This document shows positions 9,836 through 19,154 of a stretch of DNA of 64,000 nt, piece after piece (the stretch's first letter is position 1; every line of letters starts with the position of its first letter). The notes beneath the pieces are model-generated. The model searched no databases, was not told where the DNA came from, and saw only the letters and a list, made by a program, of their open reading frames with translations. This DNA comes from Segatella copri DSM 18205. Lineage in GTDB: Bacteria > Bacteroidota > Bacteroidia > Bacteroidales > Bacteroidaceae. The DNA lies in NCBI RefSeq assembly GCF_025151535.1, contig NZ_CP102288.1:501501-565500 (forward strand), written 5' to 3'. Both the position numbers and the translations under genes were made by a program.

Positions 9836-10195
9836 TTATTCTTCTGTAAACTTCTCAGAATCAAGAAGTTGCTTGATTTGCGGCATCAAAACAGGAATAT
9901 CCTTCTCTATGATATTCCAAAGCTGTTTTGGTTTAATAGTATAGTATCCATGCACCAAAACATGCCTTAAACCTATCATTTGCTCCCAAGGAATCTCTGT
10001 ATGTTTCGCTCGAAATTCCTTTGTAAGCATATAAGAGGCTTCACCTATGATTTCTGCTAACTTGACGAAACCATAAAAGATAATAGGATCGTCTTTAACT
10101 GCATCAAATGTGTACTTGTCTTTTGAGGCAAGTAAATCATTGCAAGCTTGGAGAATATGTTCAAGCCTTCCTTTGTCTTTAACTTTTTCTCTCAT
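9836..10195 (-). CDS. hepT: HepT-like HEPN ribonuclease toxin
   Basis: 119 residues, alpha-helical, of the DUF86/HepT family. The catalytic HEPN motif RX4HXY is complete: Arg77, His82 and Tyr84 within LRHVLVHGYY. In type VII toxin-antitoxin pairs HepT is an RNA-cleaving HEPN toxin that the partner MntA silences by AMPylating a tyrosine next to this motif; Tyr84 and Tyr85 are the candidates. The gene overlaps the 3' end of mntA by 17 bp, so the pair is surely co-transcribed and co-translated. It faces the restriction-modification operon tail to tail, extending the defence island. Confidence 0.88.
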   Translation of the reverse strand: MREKVKDKGRLEHILQACNDLLASKDKYTFDAVKDDPIIFYGFVKLAEIIGEASYMLTKEFRAKHTEIPWEQMIGLRHVLVHGYYTIKPKQLWNIIEKDIPVLMPQIKQLLDSEKFTEE

Positions 10196-10487
10196 AAATC
10201 AATATTTTATCTCGGTTTGCTGATTTTGATGCAAAAGGAAGAAGACAGTCCTCTTCTATTAAATCTACAGGGCGCTTGATAATCTTTTTGAGATTTACCA
10301 TGATTCCAGAGATATCGAACAGAGACATGGAGTCACTGTCTTGGTATCTTACCAACAAGTCAACATCGCTCTTCGGAGTTTCTTCACCACGAGAGCATGA
10401 ACCAAACAGCCAAGCCTTTTCTATGGGCTGGCTAGCAAGATACTGCTGTATCTTGGGTATCATTTCTTGTACATTCTTGCTAAGCAT
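10179..10487 (-). CDS. mntA: MntA-like minimal nucleotidyltransferase antitoxin
   Basis: 102 residues. The polymerase-beta-type motif GSCSRGEETPKSDVDLL (residues 29-45) supplies the two metal-binding aspartates, Asp41 and Asp43. This is the signature of the MNT domain, which transfers AMP to the HEPN partner. It is the first gene of the pair, overlapping hepT by 17 bp. A good promoter lies at 10513-10544, leaving a leader of about 20 nt. Both partners are intact, so I expect a working type VII module. Confidence 0.88.
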   Translation of the reverse strand: MLSKNVQEMIPKIQQYLASQPIEKAWLFGSCSRGEETPKSDVDLLVRYQDSDSMSLFDISGIMVNLKKIIKRPVDLIEEDCLLPFASKSANRDKILIYERKS

Positions 10488-10512
10488 AAGCGATACAGTT
10501 TGATTTATGTTG

Positions 10513-10544
10513 CAAATATAATCTTTTTTATCGGCTTTTCCAAA
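10513..10544 (-). promoter_or_regulatory. Promoter of mntA-hepT
   Basis: On the minus strand: TTTG (10544-10541), exactly 20 bp, then TATATTTG (10520-10513). A full consensus match. Confidence 0.8.
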
Positions 10545-10596
10545 CTTTTTATAAAAAAAGTGAACTTTTTAAGCCTTATTGCTAAGTAAAGGCAGA

Positions 10597-10667
10597 GTGT
10601 CTACTATTTCAGTTTTATGAAAGTGATGGTGTCTACCTTTCTAGTTTATAAAGTAAAAAGTGTCTAC
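10597..10667 (+). repeat. Three spaced GTGTCTAC direct repeats
   Basis: GTGTCTAC occurs at 10597-10604, 10629-10636 and 10660-10667, at steps of 32 and 31 bp. The first and third are followed by T-ATTTCAG and T-GAAATCAG. The ~31-bp step could be binding sites on one helix face, or the worn end of a mobile element. There is no gene in 10488-10940 apart from these repeats, the hairpins at 10707-10778 and the promoter of the next gene. Confidence 0.5.
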
Positions 10668-10706
10668 TGAAATCAGGAACAGTCACGATAAGGTAATGCC
10701 CGCTAG

Positions 10707-10778
10707 TGCCCAAGGCGTTGGGCAAATTTACCCAACTACCTTGGGCATCTTTGCTCATCGCCTTCTGGGCGAAGGCGG
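10707..10778. repeat. Two adjacent GC-rich hairpins
   Basis: The first stem pairs TGCCCAAGGCGTTGGG (10707-10722) with CCCAACTACCTTGGGCA (10731-10747), with a short internal mismatch. The second pairs CGCCTTC with GAAGGCG (about 10759-10777). They lie ~110-180 bp upstream of the -7 box of the MFS gene. No T-tract follows, so they are not standard terminators. They may be a REP-like element or part of an RNA. Confidence 0.5.
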
Positions 10779-10885
10779 GTAGGGTTGGCATCGCCAGAGT
10801 GAGGGCAAGTGCGAAGGTATGGCAAAAAACTCAAACGGCGCAACATTTATTGTTCAAATATCAGTCTTTTTCTGTTTTTTTTTTG

Positions 10886-10893
10886 TAATTTTG
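10886..10893 (+). promoter_or_regulatory. -7 element for the MFS transporter gene
   Basis: TAATTTTG, 48 bp before the ATG at 10941, preceded by T-rich DNA without a clear -33 TTTG. Confidence 0.55.
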
Positions 10894-10940
10894 CAGCCGC
10901 TAATAGAAAAGAGTATTTATAATAGGTATTATTATTAAGG

Positions 10941-12113
10941 ATGACAGTCAGTTTGAGTAATTTAAGTGATTTGGCGCGCAAGCGAGTGGCGGTTGCGGCT
11001 TATTATTTTGTGCCGGGAGTGGTGTTTGCCAGTTGGGCAAGCCGTATTCCGGATGTAAAACAGATGTTGCATCTGAGCAACGGCCAGTTGGGAACGGTGC
11101 TTTTCGCCATTCCTATCGGCCAACTTCTGATGATGGCTTTCTCGGGTATCCTGGTGAGTAGATTTGGCAGCAAGAAGATGCTGGTTCTCTCTGAGGTGCT
11201 CTATGTCCTGGTTCTTTTCTGCATCGGTAGCAGTACTACGGTTTTTCATCTGATTTTGAGTCTTATTGCTTTCGGAATGATGGCGAATCTGATGAACATT
11301 GCCACCAATACGCAGGCATGTCTGGTAGAGAAGATGTATGGGCGCAACATCATGTCATCGTTTCATGGTCTGTGGAGTCTGGGTGGATTCTCCGGTGGTA
11401 TCATCGGTGCCATCTTTGCCAACACTTTGCTCCCGATAGATGTCCACTTTGGAACTATCCTGGCTCTGAGTATTCTCATCATTGCTGTCGGTTTCCGCTT
11501 TCTGATTAATGATGCCATGGCGAAAGCAGAAGAGGAGGATGTTCCGAAGTTTTCTTTCAAGACCATCGACCCGATTCTGTTCCTTTTGGGACTGATGGGA
11601 TTTGCAGGCATGTTCTGTGAAGGTACCGTTTACGATTGGAGTAGCGTATATTTTTCATCAGTAGTAAAACCCGATGAGGCTTTTATCCGTGCGGGCTATG
11701 TGGCTGGTATGGGTGCGATGACGTTGGGTAGATTCATGGCTGATGGGTTTGTTACGAAATACGGTCCAGCCAGAGTATTGAAGGTTTGTGGTGGTTTGAT
11801 ATTGGGCGGTTTGTGGCTGGCTGCTGCCTTGCCTTATCTCATTCCTGCCACCTTGGGTTTCCTGCTGGTAGGTTTCGGCATCTCTTCGTCGGTTCCTATC
11901 TGTTACAGTATCGCCGGAAAATTGGGAACCATCAAGGCGAGCATCGCCATTACCATCGTTTCGAGCATCAGTTTCTTCGGTTTCCTGGTAGGACCTCCGG
12001 TTATCGGATGGCTTGCTGAGGCTACCGGTCTCCGCATTGCCATCAGCATTGCCGCCTGCCTGGGTCTGATGATAGCATTTGTTGCCGCAAAGGTAGGAAA
12101 GAGATTATCCTGA
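10941..12113 (+). CDS. MFS transporter, YbjJ-like
   Basis: 390 residues with about 12 hydrophobic segments, the usual major facilitator layout. The N-terminal signature GVVFASWASRIPDVK (residues ~26-40) and the loop after TM2, SRFGSKKML, are typical of the YbjJ subgroup, whose substrate is not established. It sits in the inner membrane and probably moves a small solute by proton coupling. It stands alone: the next gene is on the other strand and a repeat array starts 10 bp after the stop. Confidence 0.75.
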   Translation: MTVSLSNLSDLARKRVAVAAYYFVPGVVFASWASRIPDVKQMLHLSNGQLGTVLFAIPIGQLLMMAFSGILVSRFGSKKMLVLSEVLYVLVLFCIGSSTTVFHLILSLIAFGMMANLMNIATNTQACLVEKMYGRNIMSSFHGLWSLGGFSGGIIGAIFANTLLPIDVHFGTILALSILIIAVGFRFLINDAMAKAEEEDVPKFSFKTIDPILFLLGLMGFAGMFCEGTVYDWSSVYFSSVVKPDEAFIRAGYVAGMGAMTLGRFMADGFVTKYGPARVLKVCGGLILGGLWLAAALPYLIPATLGFLLVGFGISSSVPICYSIAGKLGTIKASIAITIVSSISFFGFLVGPPVIGWLAEATGLRIAISIAACLGLMIAFVAAKVGKRLS

Positions 12114-12122
12114 ATAAGGATA

Positions 12123-12364
12123 CGGTTGATGTCTTCTAATGATATGATTGATGTCGTTCAGGTATATGACTGATAACGTTCTAGTATATGACAAAAGTCT
12201 TCCGAACAGTTACTTGTAGTCTTTCAGATATATAGAATAAGTCTTCTGGAGATATTATATAGTAAGCCGCACAACAGCTGATGTGCGCTTGCACAACAGG
12301 TGTTGTGCGAGCGTCGCTCAGGTGTTGTGCGGCTGTCGTTCAGGTGTTGTGCGCTCTCTTTGTT
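12123..12364. repeat. Drifting 22-bp-period tandem array (11 units)
   Basis: Cutting 12123-12364 every 22 bases gives 11 units that stay in register while their sequence changes. Units 1-3 share GATGTC/GATAAC plus a TATA-like end. Units 4-6 share AGTCTT at positions 8-13. Units 7-8 end in GCACAACA. Units 9-11 all begin GGTGTTGTGCG. Neighbours resemble each other most; the ends are hardly alike. Inverted GCACAACA/TGTTGTGC words can form hairpins (12291-12308). There are no spacers, so it is not CRISPR. It fills nearly the whole gap between the MFS gene and feoB, and 22 is not a multiple of 3, so it is unlikely to be coding. Confidence 0.75.
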
Positions 12365-12389
12365 TGTTTTCTTAACGCAGACACCTTTA

Positions 12390-14921
12390 TTAGATAAACA
12401 AACTTCCTATCTGGAAGACCAGGGCTGATACTACCCATGCCAATAGCGTGGTGTAGCCGGCGGCGAAGCCTGCCCATTTCCAACTGCCCGTCTCGCCCTT
12501 GATGGCGGCGATGGTGGCGATGCAAGGGAAGTAGAGCAATACAAAGAGGAGGAAACAGTAGGCGGTGAGCGTTGCCTTCGCTGCTGCCTCGGCATCGCTG
12601 TAACCGTAGGTCTTTTTCAGGTCGGAAGTCATCTGCTTCTTCAAGACTTCGTATTTTCCGTCTTCATCGTTGTAATCCTGATCATCAGAGAAACTGTCGT
12701 TGTTGCTGTAGAGCACGCCCATTGTTGAGGCTACAATCTCCTTGGCACCCACACCGGAAACCAAGCCCACATCCAGTTTCCAGTCGAAACCCTGTGGGGT
12801 GAAGATAGGCTCGATGGTCTTACCGATTCTGCCGATATAGCTCTGCTCCTGCTGTGCCTGGGTATCAAGTTCCTCATTGTGAGGGAAGTAGCCCAAAGCC
12901 CAGACGATGATACTTGCCACAAGGATGATACCACTCATCTTCTTCAAGTACTGCTTACCCTTTTCCCAGGTATGTCGGCCTATCGCCTTCCAGGTAGGGA
13001 AGCGGTAAGGAGGCAGCTCCATAACGAATGGGGTATCTTCGCCCTTCACCACGAAACTGGCAAAGATGCGGCTCAGAATAACGGCTAGGAAGATGCCGAT
13101 GAGATAGAGCGATACCATGATGAGCGAACTGTATTGGATGGCAAAGAACGTTCCGATGACCATGATGTAGATTGGCAGACGAGCAGAACAGCTCATCAAT
13201 GGCAGAATCAGCATCGTAATCAGACGCGAACGGTGACTCTCGATGGTTCTTGTTGCCATCACGGCAGGTACGTTACATCCGAATCCCATAATCAGCGGAA
13301 TGAATGATTTGCCATGCAGACCCATCTTGTGCATCAGCTTGTCCATGATGAAGGCGGCACGAGCCATATATCCCGAATCCTCCATATAGGAGATGAAGAA
13401 ATACAGAATCAGAATCTGTGGCAGGAACACGATCACGGCACCTACACCACCAATCACACCATCTACCAGCATATCCTTCACTGGTCCATCCGGCATCGTA
13501 TTGCTGATGAACTCGCCCAGCCATGCCACGCCGTCCTCAATCCATCCCTTAGGAATCTCGCCCAGTACGAAGGTGGCTGAGAACATGATGAACAGCAGGA
13601 GGACGAAGATCGGGAAGCCTACATATTTATTGGTCAGGATGCTGTCGATGAGGTGGGTTACCTGATAGGTATCCTTTGCCTTGCCCGGTTCATAGCCTGC
13701 TTCCTGCAATGCGCCATGGATAAAACCGTATTTGGCATCCATGATGGCGGTTTCGCTATCCTCCTGGCTCTCTTCCTTCACACGTTTGGCTGCCTCATCA
13801 CGGGCTGCGAAGATTTCCTTTGCAGAGTTCAGATGGCTTACGTATTCCTCAGCATGCTTATCATTCTCCAACAACTTGATGGAGAGGTATCGGGTAGAGT
13901 AGCGTTGGCGGATGGAATCATCTGCCTTCAGATATTTCTGGATATGCTCGATACCATGTTCTATCTCATGTCCGTGGTTGATGTGGATATGGCGATAATG
14001 AGCGCTGGAATCTTCCTTGCCTTCGTAGAGTTCGATGATGGTCTCGAAGAGCTTGTCCACGCCTCGGCCATTGGTGAAGACGGTAGGAATCATCGAGATA
14101 CCGAAGAGTTCGCCCAGTTTGTCGTAGTCGATGTTATCGCCACGCTTCTCGGTTTCATCAAACATATTGAGGGCGCAGACCATGCGGATGTGCATATCTA
14201 TCAACTGTGTGGTGAGATAGAGATTGCGCTCCAGGTTGCTGGTGTCGATGACGTTGATGACGATATCCGGCGTATGCTCGATGAGCTGCTTGCGCACATA
14301 GAGTTCTTCTGGCGAATAAGCCGAGAGGGAATAGGTACCCGGCAAATCTACCAGATTGAAGTGGTAGCCGTTGAAATCGGCTTCGCCCACCTTGGCATCC
14401 ACGGTTACACCGCTATAGTTGCCTACGCGTTCGTGAGCACCCGAAGCAAAGTTGAAGAGGGAAGTCTTGCCGCAGTTTGGATTTCCCACCAGTGCCACGT
14501 TGATGACGCGGTGGAGTCTTTCTGCTTCCTGTTCAGCCAGGGCTTCGTTGCTGGCATTGTCTTTTCTTTCAGCCACGAGCATCTTGTCGCCGAGCGCCTG
14601 CTCGTCGCTATCGTTGGAATCTACTACTTTAGAGGCAATTACCTGTTGGCGGTCTTCTTCTTCCGCCTTACTGAGCTTTGCATCGTTCTTGGCTTCATCA
14701 ATGGAAACCACCTCGATATGGTCGGCTTCGCTGTGTCGGAGAGACACCTCGTAACCCATAATCTTGTATTTCACTGGGTCCTGGAGTGGGGCGTTAAGGA
14801 GTACATCTACCTTCTTGCCCTTGATGAATCCCATCTCGATGACTCTCTTTCTGAAGCCACCGTGTCCTGATACCTTGACGATAACGGCGCTTTCACCTGT
14901 TTTAAGTTCTGATAATTTCAT
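12390..14921 (-). CDS. feoB: FeoA-FeoB fusion, ferrous iron transporter
   Basis: 843 residues. Residues 1-75 form a FeoA (SH3-like) domain. The G domain follows, with G1 GNPNCGKTS at 146-154, G3 DLPG and a G4-like NMFD. The remainder is the polytopic FeoB permease with its Gate repeats. The protein imports Fe(II) across the inner membrane, driven by GTP hydrolysis. Fusion of FeoA to FeoB is common in Bacteroidota. An acidic, Lys-rich linker (about 78-135) joins the two parts. The last ORF codons lie next to the 22-bp array, and no clear terminator is seen. I see no Fur-box match I would defend. Confidence 0.95.
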   Translation of the reverse strand: MKLSELKTGESAVIVKVSGHGGFRKRVIEMGFIKGKKVDVLLNAPLQDPVKYKIMGYEVSLRHSEADHIEVVSIDEAKNDAKLSKAEEEDRQQVIASKVVDSNDSDEQALGDKMLVAERKDNASNEALAEQEAERLHRVINVALVGNPNCGKTSLFNFASGAHERVGNYSGVTVDAKVGEADFNGYHFNLVDLPGTYSLSAYSPEELYVRKQLIEHTPDIVINVIDTSNLERNLYLTTQLIDMHIRMVCALNMFDETEKRGDNIDYDKLGELFGISMIPTVFTNGRGVDKLFETIIELYEGKEDSSAHYRHIHINHGHEIEHGIEHIQKYLKADDSIRQRYSTRYLSIKLLENDKHAEEYVSHLNSAKEIFAARDEAAKRVKEESQEDSETAIMDAKYGFIHGALQEAGYEPGKAKDTYQVTHLIDSILTNKYVGFPIFVLLLFIMFSATFVLGEIPKGWIEDGVAWLGEFISNTMPDGPVKDMLVDGVIGGVGAVIVFLPQILILYFFISYMEDSGYMARAAFIMDKLMHKMGLHGKSFIPLIMGFGCNVPAVMATRTIESHRSRLITMLILPLMSCSARLPIYIMVIGTFFAIQYSSLIMVSLYLIGIFLAVILSRIFASFVVKGEDTPFVMELPPYRFPTWKAIGRHTWEKGKQYLKKMSGIILVASIIVWALGYFPHNEELDTQAQQEQSYIGRIGKTIEPIFTPQGFDWKLDVGLVSGVGAKEIVASTMGVLYSNNDSFSDDQDYNDEDGKYEVLKKQMTSDLKKTYGYSDAEAAAKATLTAYCFLLFVLLYFPCIATIAAIKGETGSWKWAGFAAGYTTLLAWVVSALVFQIGSLFI

Positions 14922-14996
14922 ATATCTTTCCTTGTTTTAATCTTGTTCTTTTTTGGGGGCATGACCTCATGGTCAGCTCTTTTTTCTTTTCGACTG

Positions 14997-15004
14997 CAAA
15001 TATA
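14997..15004 (-). promoter_or_regulatory. -7 element for feoAB
   Basis: TATATTTG on the minus strand, 75 bp before the feoAB start. No TTTG at the right spacing is seen upstream, so control by an activator or repressor is possible. Confidence 0.5.
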
Positions 15005-15043
15005 CTAATAATTTTTTGCAACTTGGTAGCAATCATGTAGTTT

Positions 15044-15093
15044 TAAAACAAAAATACCTAGAAATGATGAGAGTATCATCAAATCTAGGTATT
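15044..15093 (-). terminator. Rho-independent terminator of secA
   Basis: A perfect outer stem pairs AATACCTAGA (15053-15062) with TCTAGGTATT (15084-15093), with a nested GATGAT/ATCATC stem inside. Read on the minus strand it is followed by TTTTGTTTT (15052-15044). It lies about 70 bp beyond the secA stop. Confidence 0.85.
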
Positions 15094-15165
15094 CTTATCA
15101 TTATTTCTGATGGTGAATGTTCTTATACCTTATTATATATATAAGAGCATCATCATTTTCTGTGA

Positions 15166-18100
15166 TTACAGGTTTCTGCCGTGGCAGTTCTTAAACTTCT
15201 TGCCGCTTCCGCATGGACATGGGTCGTTAGGACGTGGCATGCGCTCTGCACGGTAAGGAGTGCGGTTTACCTGTGCGCCCTCTCGGGTATCCTGGTTAGC
15301 AGCTGCCTCCTGTGCCTCACGCTCTGCATCCAAATCTACCTTGCTCTCTACATAGTTCTGCTGAGTGTGCTGCTCAGGAGCTGCCTCCTGAACTGGCTGC
15401 TCTTGCTCCATTACTGGAATCTGACCACGCATCAGGATACTTGCAATACGGTCGTACATGTCATTGATCATGGCATCCCAAACCTTGGCACTCTCCAACT
15501 TGAAGATGAGGAGAGGATCCTTCTGCTCGTAGCTTGCATTCTGTACAGAGTGCTTCAGTTCGTCGAGTTTGCGGAGGTTCTCCTTCCAGTCGTCATCGAT
15601 AATCTGGAGAACAATGCTCTTCTCAAACTCCTTCACTACGTTCTTAGCCTCGCTCTCGTATGCCTCCTTGAGGTTGCAAGGAATATTGTACATGCGCTTG
15701 CCGTCTGTGATAGGCACCATGATGCGCTCGTATATAGCACCCTGGTTTTCGTATACCTGCTTGATGATAGGCAAAGCTGTAGCCTGGATGCGGTCTGTCT
15801 TACGCTTGAATGTAGCCATAGCCTCCTGGAAAGCACGCTCTGCCAAATCCTCACGTCTGCCGTTCTCATACTCATCCTCGTTGAATGGAATCTCCATAGC
15901 GAGAACTTTCAGGAACTCTTCCTTGGCACCGAAGAAGTCGTTGTTGTTAACGATGTTCAATACGCGGTCCCAGATGATGTTGGCAATATCCATACCGATA
16001 CGCTCACCCATGAGGGCGTGGCGACGCTTCTCGTAGATAACGGTACGCTGACGGTTCATCACGTCATCATACTCCAAGAGGTGTTTACGGATACCGAAGT
16101 TGTTTTCCTCAACCTTGCGCTGAGCACGCTCGATACTCTTGCTGATCATTGGGCTCTCGATACGCTCGCCATCCTCGAAACCGAGACGGTCCATTACCTT
16201 GGCGATACGCTCAGAAGCGAACAGACGCATCAGCTTATCCTCCAATGATACATAGAATACAGAAGAACCTGGGTCACCCTGACGACCGGCACGACCACGG
16301 AGCTGACGGTCTACACGGCGGCTCTCATGACGTTCTGTACCGATGATGGCAAGACCACCTGCAGCCTTTACCTCAGGAGTCAGCTTGATATCGGTACCAC
16401 GACCTGCCATGTTGGTAGCGATGGTTACGGCACCCTTACCGTTTACTGAGCGACCTGCCTCGGCTACAATCTGAGCCTCCTGCTGGTGCAACTTAGCGTT
16501 CAATACATTATGAGGAATGTTGCGCATCTTCAACATCTTGCTCAACAACTCAGAAATCTCGACAGATGTCGTACCTACCAAGACTGGGCGGCCAGCATTA
16601 CGTGTTTCCTCGATTTCGTCGATAACTGCACGATATTTCTCGCGGGCAGTCTTGTATACGCGGTCATCCAAGTCCTTACGCTGGATAGGGCGGTTGGTTG
16701 GAATCTCAACAACATCGAGTTTGTAGATATCCCAGAACTCACCAGACTCTGTACTTGCTGTACCGGTCATACCTGCGAGTTTGTGGTACATACGGAAGTA
16801 GTTCTGAAGTGTGATGGTAGCAAAGGTCTGTGTAGCAGCCTCTACCTTTACGTGCTCCTTAGCTTCAATAGCCTGGTGCAAACCATCGCTCCAGCGACGG
16901 CCTTCCATGATACGTCCTGTCTGCTCATCCACAATCTTCACCTGTCCGTCCATGACAACATATTCGTCGTCCTTATTGAACATGGTGTAACCCTTCAGGA
17001 GCTGCTGCAAGGTGTGAACACGTTCGCTCTGTACACCATAGTGAGCCAGCATCTCGTCTTTCTTGTCAAGACGCTCCTGGTCGGTAAGGTCTGTACGTGC
17101 CTCGAGTTCACTCATTTCTGTTGTGATATCAGGCAATACGAAGAGTTCCTTGTCGTTTACCTGCTTAGCCAACCAGTCGGTTCCCTTATCGGTAAGGTCG
17201 GCAGAATTCAGTTTCTCGTCTACTACGAAGTACAATGGCTCAGTAGCCTTAGGCATCTCACGGTTGTTGTTTGCCATGTAGTACTCCTCGGTCTTCAGCA
17301 GACCAGCCTTGATACCTTCCTCAGAAAGATACTTGATCAATGGCTTGTTCTTAGGCAATGCCTTGTAAGAACGGAAGAGTGCGAGGAAGCCTTCATCAAG
17401 GAGTTCCTGATTCTTAGCTTTTGTACCTTCGTTAATCTTCTGCTTAGCCTCGGCGAGCAATTCTGTAGCCTGCTTGCGCTGTACCTCATAAAGTTTCTCA
17501 ACCAATGGCTGATACTGCTCAAACATCTGGTCGTCGCCCTTTGGAATAGGACCAGAGATGATCAATGGGGTACGGGCATCATCAATCAACACTGAGTCGA
17601 CCTCATCGACGATGGCGTAGTTGTGCTGGCGCTGTACCAGATCGGCTGGGTTGGTAGCCATGTTATCACGAAGATAATCGAAACCGAACTCGTTGTTGGT
17701 ACCGAAGGTGATATCTGCCAGGTATGCCTTGCGGCGCTCGTCGGAATTAGGACGGTGCTTGTCGATACAATCTACAGAGAGACCGTGGAACATATAGAGA
17801 GGTCCCATCCACTCAGAGTCACGCTTAGCCAAATAGTCGTTCACGGTAACGACGTGAACACCATTGCCAGTCAAGGCATTCAGGAAGATAGGTGTTGTAC
17901 CTACAAGGGTCTTACCCTCACCGGTAGCCATCTCGGCAATCTTACCCTGATGGAGAACAACACCACCGAAGAGCTGTACATCGTAGTGAATCATTTCCCA
18001 CTTCATATCATTACCGCCGGCTGTCCAGTGGTTGTGATAGATAGCCTTGTCGCCATCGATGGTAACGAAGTCGTTAGCTGGATTAGAAGCCAGCTCGCGG

Positions 18101-18504
18101 TCGAAGTCGGTAGCAGTAACTATTGTTTCCTCGTTCTCAGCGAAACGGCGAGCAGTATCCTTAACGATAGCGAAAACCTGAGGCAAAACCTCGTTGAGGG
18201 CTTCCTCATACTTGTCGAGTGCTTCCTGCTCTAACTTGTCGATCTGGTTGAAGATACCTTCACGCTCATCGATAGGAGTGTCTTCAATTTTTGCCTTGAG
18301 TTCAGCAATCTTAGCCTTCTCTTCCTTGGCGTACTCCTGTACGTACTTCTGAAGTTCTTTTGTTTTTGCACGAAGTTCGTCATTGCTTAAGGCCTGCATC
18401 TTAGGATACTCTGCCTTGATCTTTTCTACGATTGGCTGGATCAACTTCATATCGCGAGTTGACTTGTTGCCAAACAATGACTGGAGAATTTTGTTAAAGT
18501 TCAT
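15166..18504 (-). CDS. secA: Preprotein translocase ATPase SecA
   Basis: 1112 residues. Walker A MATGEGKT ends with Lys198-Thr199. The DEVD box follows ([12 protein letters not shown]), then the preprotein cross-linking domain, the second motor domain with [10 protein letters not shown], and the helical wing/scaffold. The C-terminal SEC-C zinc site is CPCGSG...NCH (Cys1096, Cys1098, Cys1107, His1108), which binds SecB or ribosomes in other species. SecA drives post-translational export through SecYEG. The protein is longer than E. coli SecA, with insertions such as residues ~350-420, typical of Bacteroidota. It is monocistronic, with its own promoter and terminator. Confidence 0.97.
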   Translation of the reverse strand: MNFNKILQSLFGNKSTRDMKLIQPIVEKIKAEYPKMQALSNDELRAKTKELQKYVQEYAKEEKAKIAELKAKIEDTPIDEREGIFNQIDKLEQEALDKYEEALNEVLPQVFAIVKDTARRFAENEETIVTATDFDRELASNPANDFVTIDGDKAIYHNHWTAGGNDMKWEMIHYDVQLFGGVVLHQGKIAEMATGEGKTLVGTTPIFLNALTGNGVHVVTVNDYLAKRDSEWMGPLYMFHGLSVDCIDKHRPNSDERRKAYLADITFGTNNEFGFDYLRDNMATNPADLVQRQHNYAIVDEVDSVLIDDARTPLIISGPIPKGDDQMFEQYQPLVEKLYEVQRKQATELLAEAKQKINEGTKAKNQELLDEGFLALFRSYKALPKNKPLIKYLSEEGIKAGLLKTEEYYMANNNREMPKATEPLYFVVDEKLNSADLTDKGTDWLAKQVNDKELFVLPDITTEMSELEARTDLTDQERLDKKDEMLAHYGVQSERVHTLQQLLKGYTMFNKDDEYVVMDGQVKIVDEQTGRIMEGRRWSDGLHQAIEAKEHVKVEAATQTFATITLQNYFRMYHKLAGMTGTASTESGEFWDIYKLDVVEIPTNRPIQRKDLDDRVYKTAREKYRAVIDEIEETRNAGRPVLVGTTSVEISELLSKMLKMRNIPHNVLNAKLHQQEAQIVAEAGRSVNGKGAVTIATNMAGRGTDIKLTPEVKAAGGLAIIGTERHESRRVDRQLRGRAGRQGDPGSSVFYVSLEDKLMRLFASERIAKVMDRLGFEDGERIESPMISKSIERAQRKVEENNFGIRKHLLEYDDVMNRQRTVIYEKRRHALMGERIGMDIANIIWDRVLNIVNNNDFFGAKEEFLKVLAMEIPFNEDEYENGRREDLAERAFQEAMATFKRKTDRIQATALPIIKQVYENQGAIYERIMVPITDGKRMYNIPCNLKEAYESEAKNVVKEFEKSIVLQIIDDDWKENLRKLDELKHSVQNASYEQKDPLLIFKLESAKVWDAMINDMYDRIASILMRGQIPVMEQEQPVQEAAPEQHTQQNYVESKVDLDAEREAQEAAANQDTREGAQVNRTPYRAERMPRPNDPCPCGSGKKFKNCHGRNL

Positions 18505-18538
18505 TGTATATTTATTTTTTATTATTATTCGAAATATA

Positions 18539-18566
18539 GGAGTTAAAGAAGTTAAGGAGTTAAGAC
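18539..18566. repeat. GGAGTTAAG short repeats in the secA leader
   Basis: GGAGTTAAAGAAGTTAAGG followed by AGTTAAGAC lies in the leader of secA. The same words form a large inverted repeat at 34301-34435, so this looks like an interspersed repeat family. Confidence 0.5.
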
Positions 18567-18629
18567 AAATGCTGCTCTGTCAGTCCTTTTTTCCTCTTCT
18601 GCTTTTTCCTGTTGTTTATTACTAGCTTG

Positions 18630-18662
18630 CAAATTTACTAAAAATATCTGTAAATCTGCAAG
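18630..18662 (-). promoter_or_regulatory. Promoter of secA
   Basis: On the minus strand: CTTGC near 18662-18658, about 20 bp, then TAAATTTG (18637-18630), 126 bp upstream of the secA ATG. Confidence 0.65.
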
Positions 18663-18727
18663 GAATTGCCAATTATTACCTGTTTTTATGGCAAATCTTC
18701 TGAGTTTAGCTTACAGAAAGCATAAAA

Positions 18728-19087
18728 TCAGCAGTCTGGACCTCGAATAACAATACTCCCATACGGAACTTTGTATCTATGCTCCGTAGGGGAATCATAA
18801 TAAATATGTGAATGAATGCCTGTCAGAATGTCAGAAGAATGGGCGGCAAGTGTTGCCGACAGGATAGGATGATGCGTTGCGATGCTCTCATCTTCTGATG
18901 CCGCTTTGATGGCTTTGAGCACGCAGAGAATGTCCTCCTCCAATGCCTTCGCCTCCGGTTGCTGGATGAATTCATCGTAGGATATATCCGTAAGCGCAAA
19001 CTTCAGCGCCTGCTGATAAGTCTGCGCCTCCATGCCGGTTGCCGCCAGAACGACCAAAAGGGCTGTGATATATCTGTTTACCATCAT
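18728..19087 (-). CDS. Small secreted hypothetical protein
   Basis: 119 residues with an N-terminal signal peptide (about residues 1-21, ending AATGMEAQ). The mature part is acidic, probably helical, and has a single Cys as its last residue. I do not recognise the family. It follows the lnb gene on the same strand with a 67-bp gap, so it could be co-transcribed with it. The frame is intact and the codon use resembles its neighbours. Confidence 0.55.
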   Translation of the reverse strand: MMVNRYITALLVVLAATGMEAQTYQQALKFALTDISYDEFIQQPEAKALEEDILCVLKAIKAASEDESIATHHPILSATLAAHSSDILTGIHSHIYYDSPTEHRYKVPYGSIVIRGPDC

Positions 19088-19154
19088 TGTTGTTTATCTT
19101 CTTCTGTTCGGAAACAATGTTGTGCCAATCGTTTCCTTACGTATATTTTAATGT

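Noticed and set aside
10706..10888. 60-codon plus-strand frame
   Set aside because: It spans the twin hairpins and the promoter region of the MFS gene; no start context.
13653..14870. 405-codon plus-strand frame
   Set aside because: It is antisense to feoAB, whose motifs are unmistakable; long antisense frames arise from the codon bias of the real gene.
16486..17595. 369-codon plus-strand frame
   Set aside because: It is antisense to secA and has no domain of its own.
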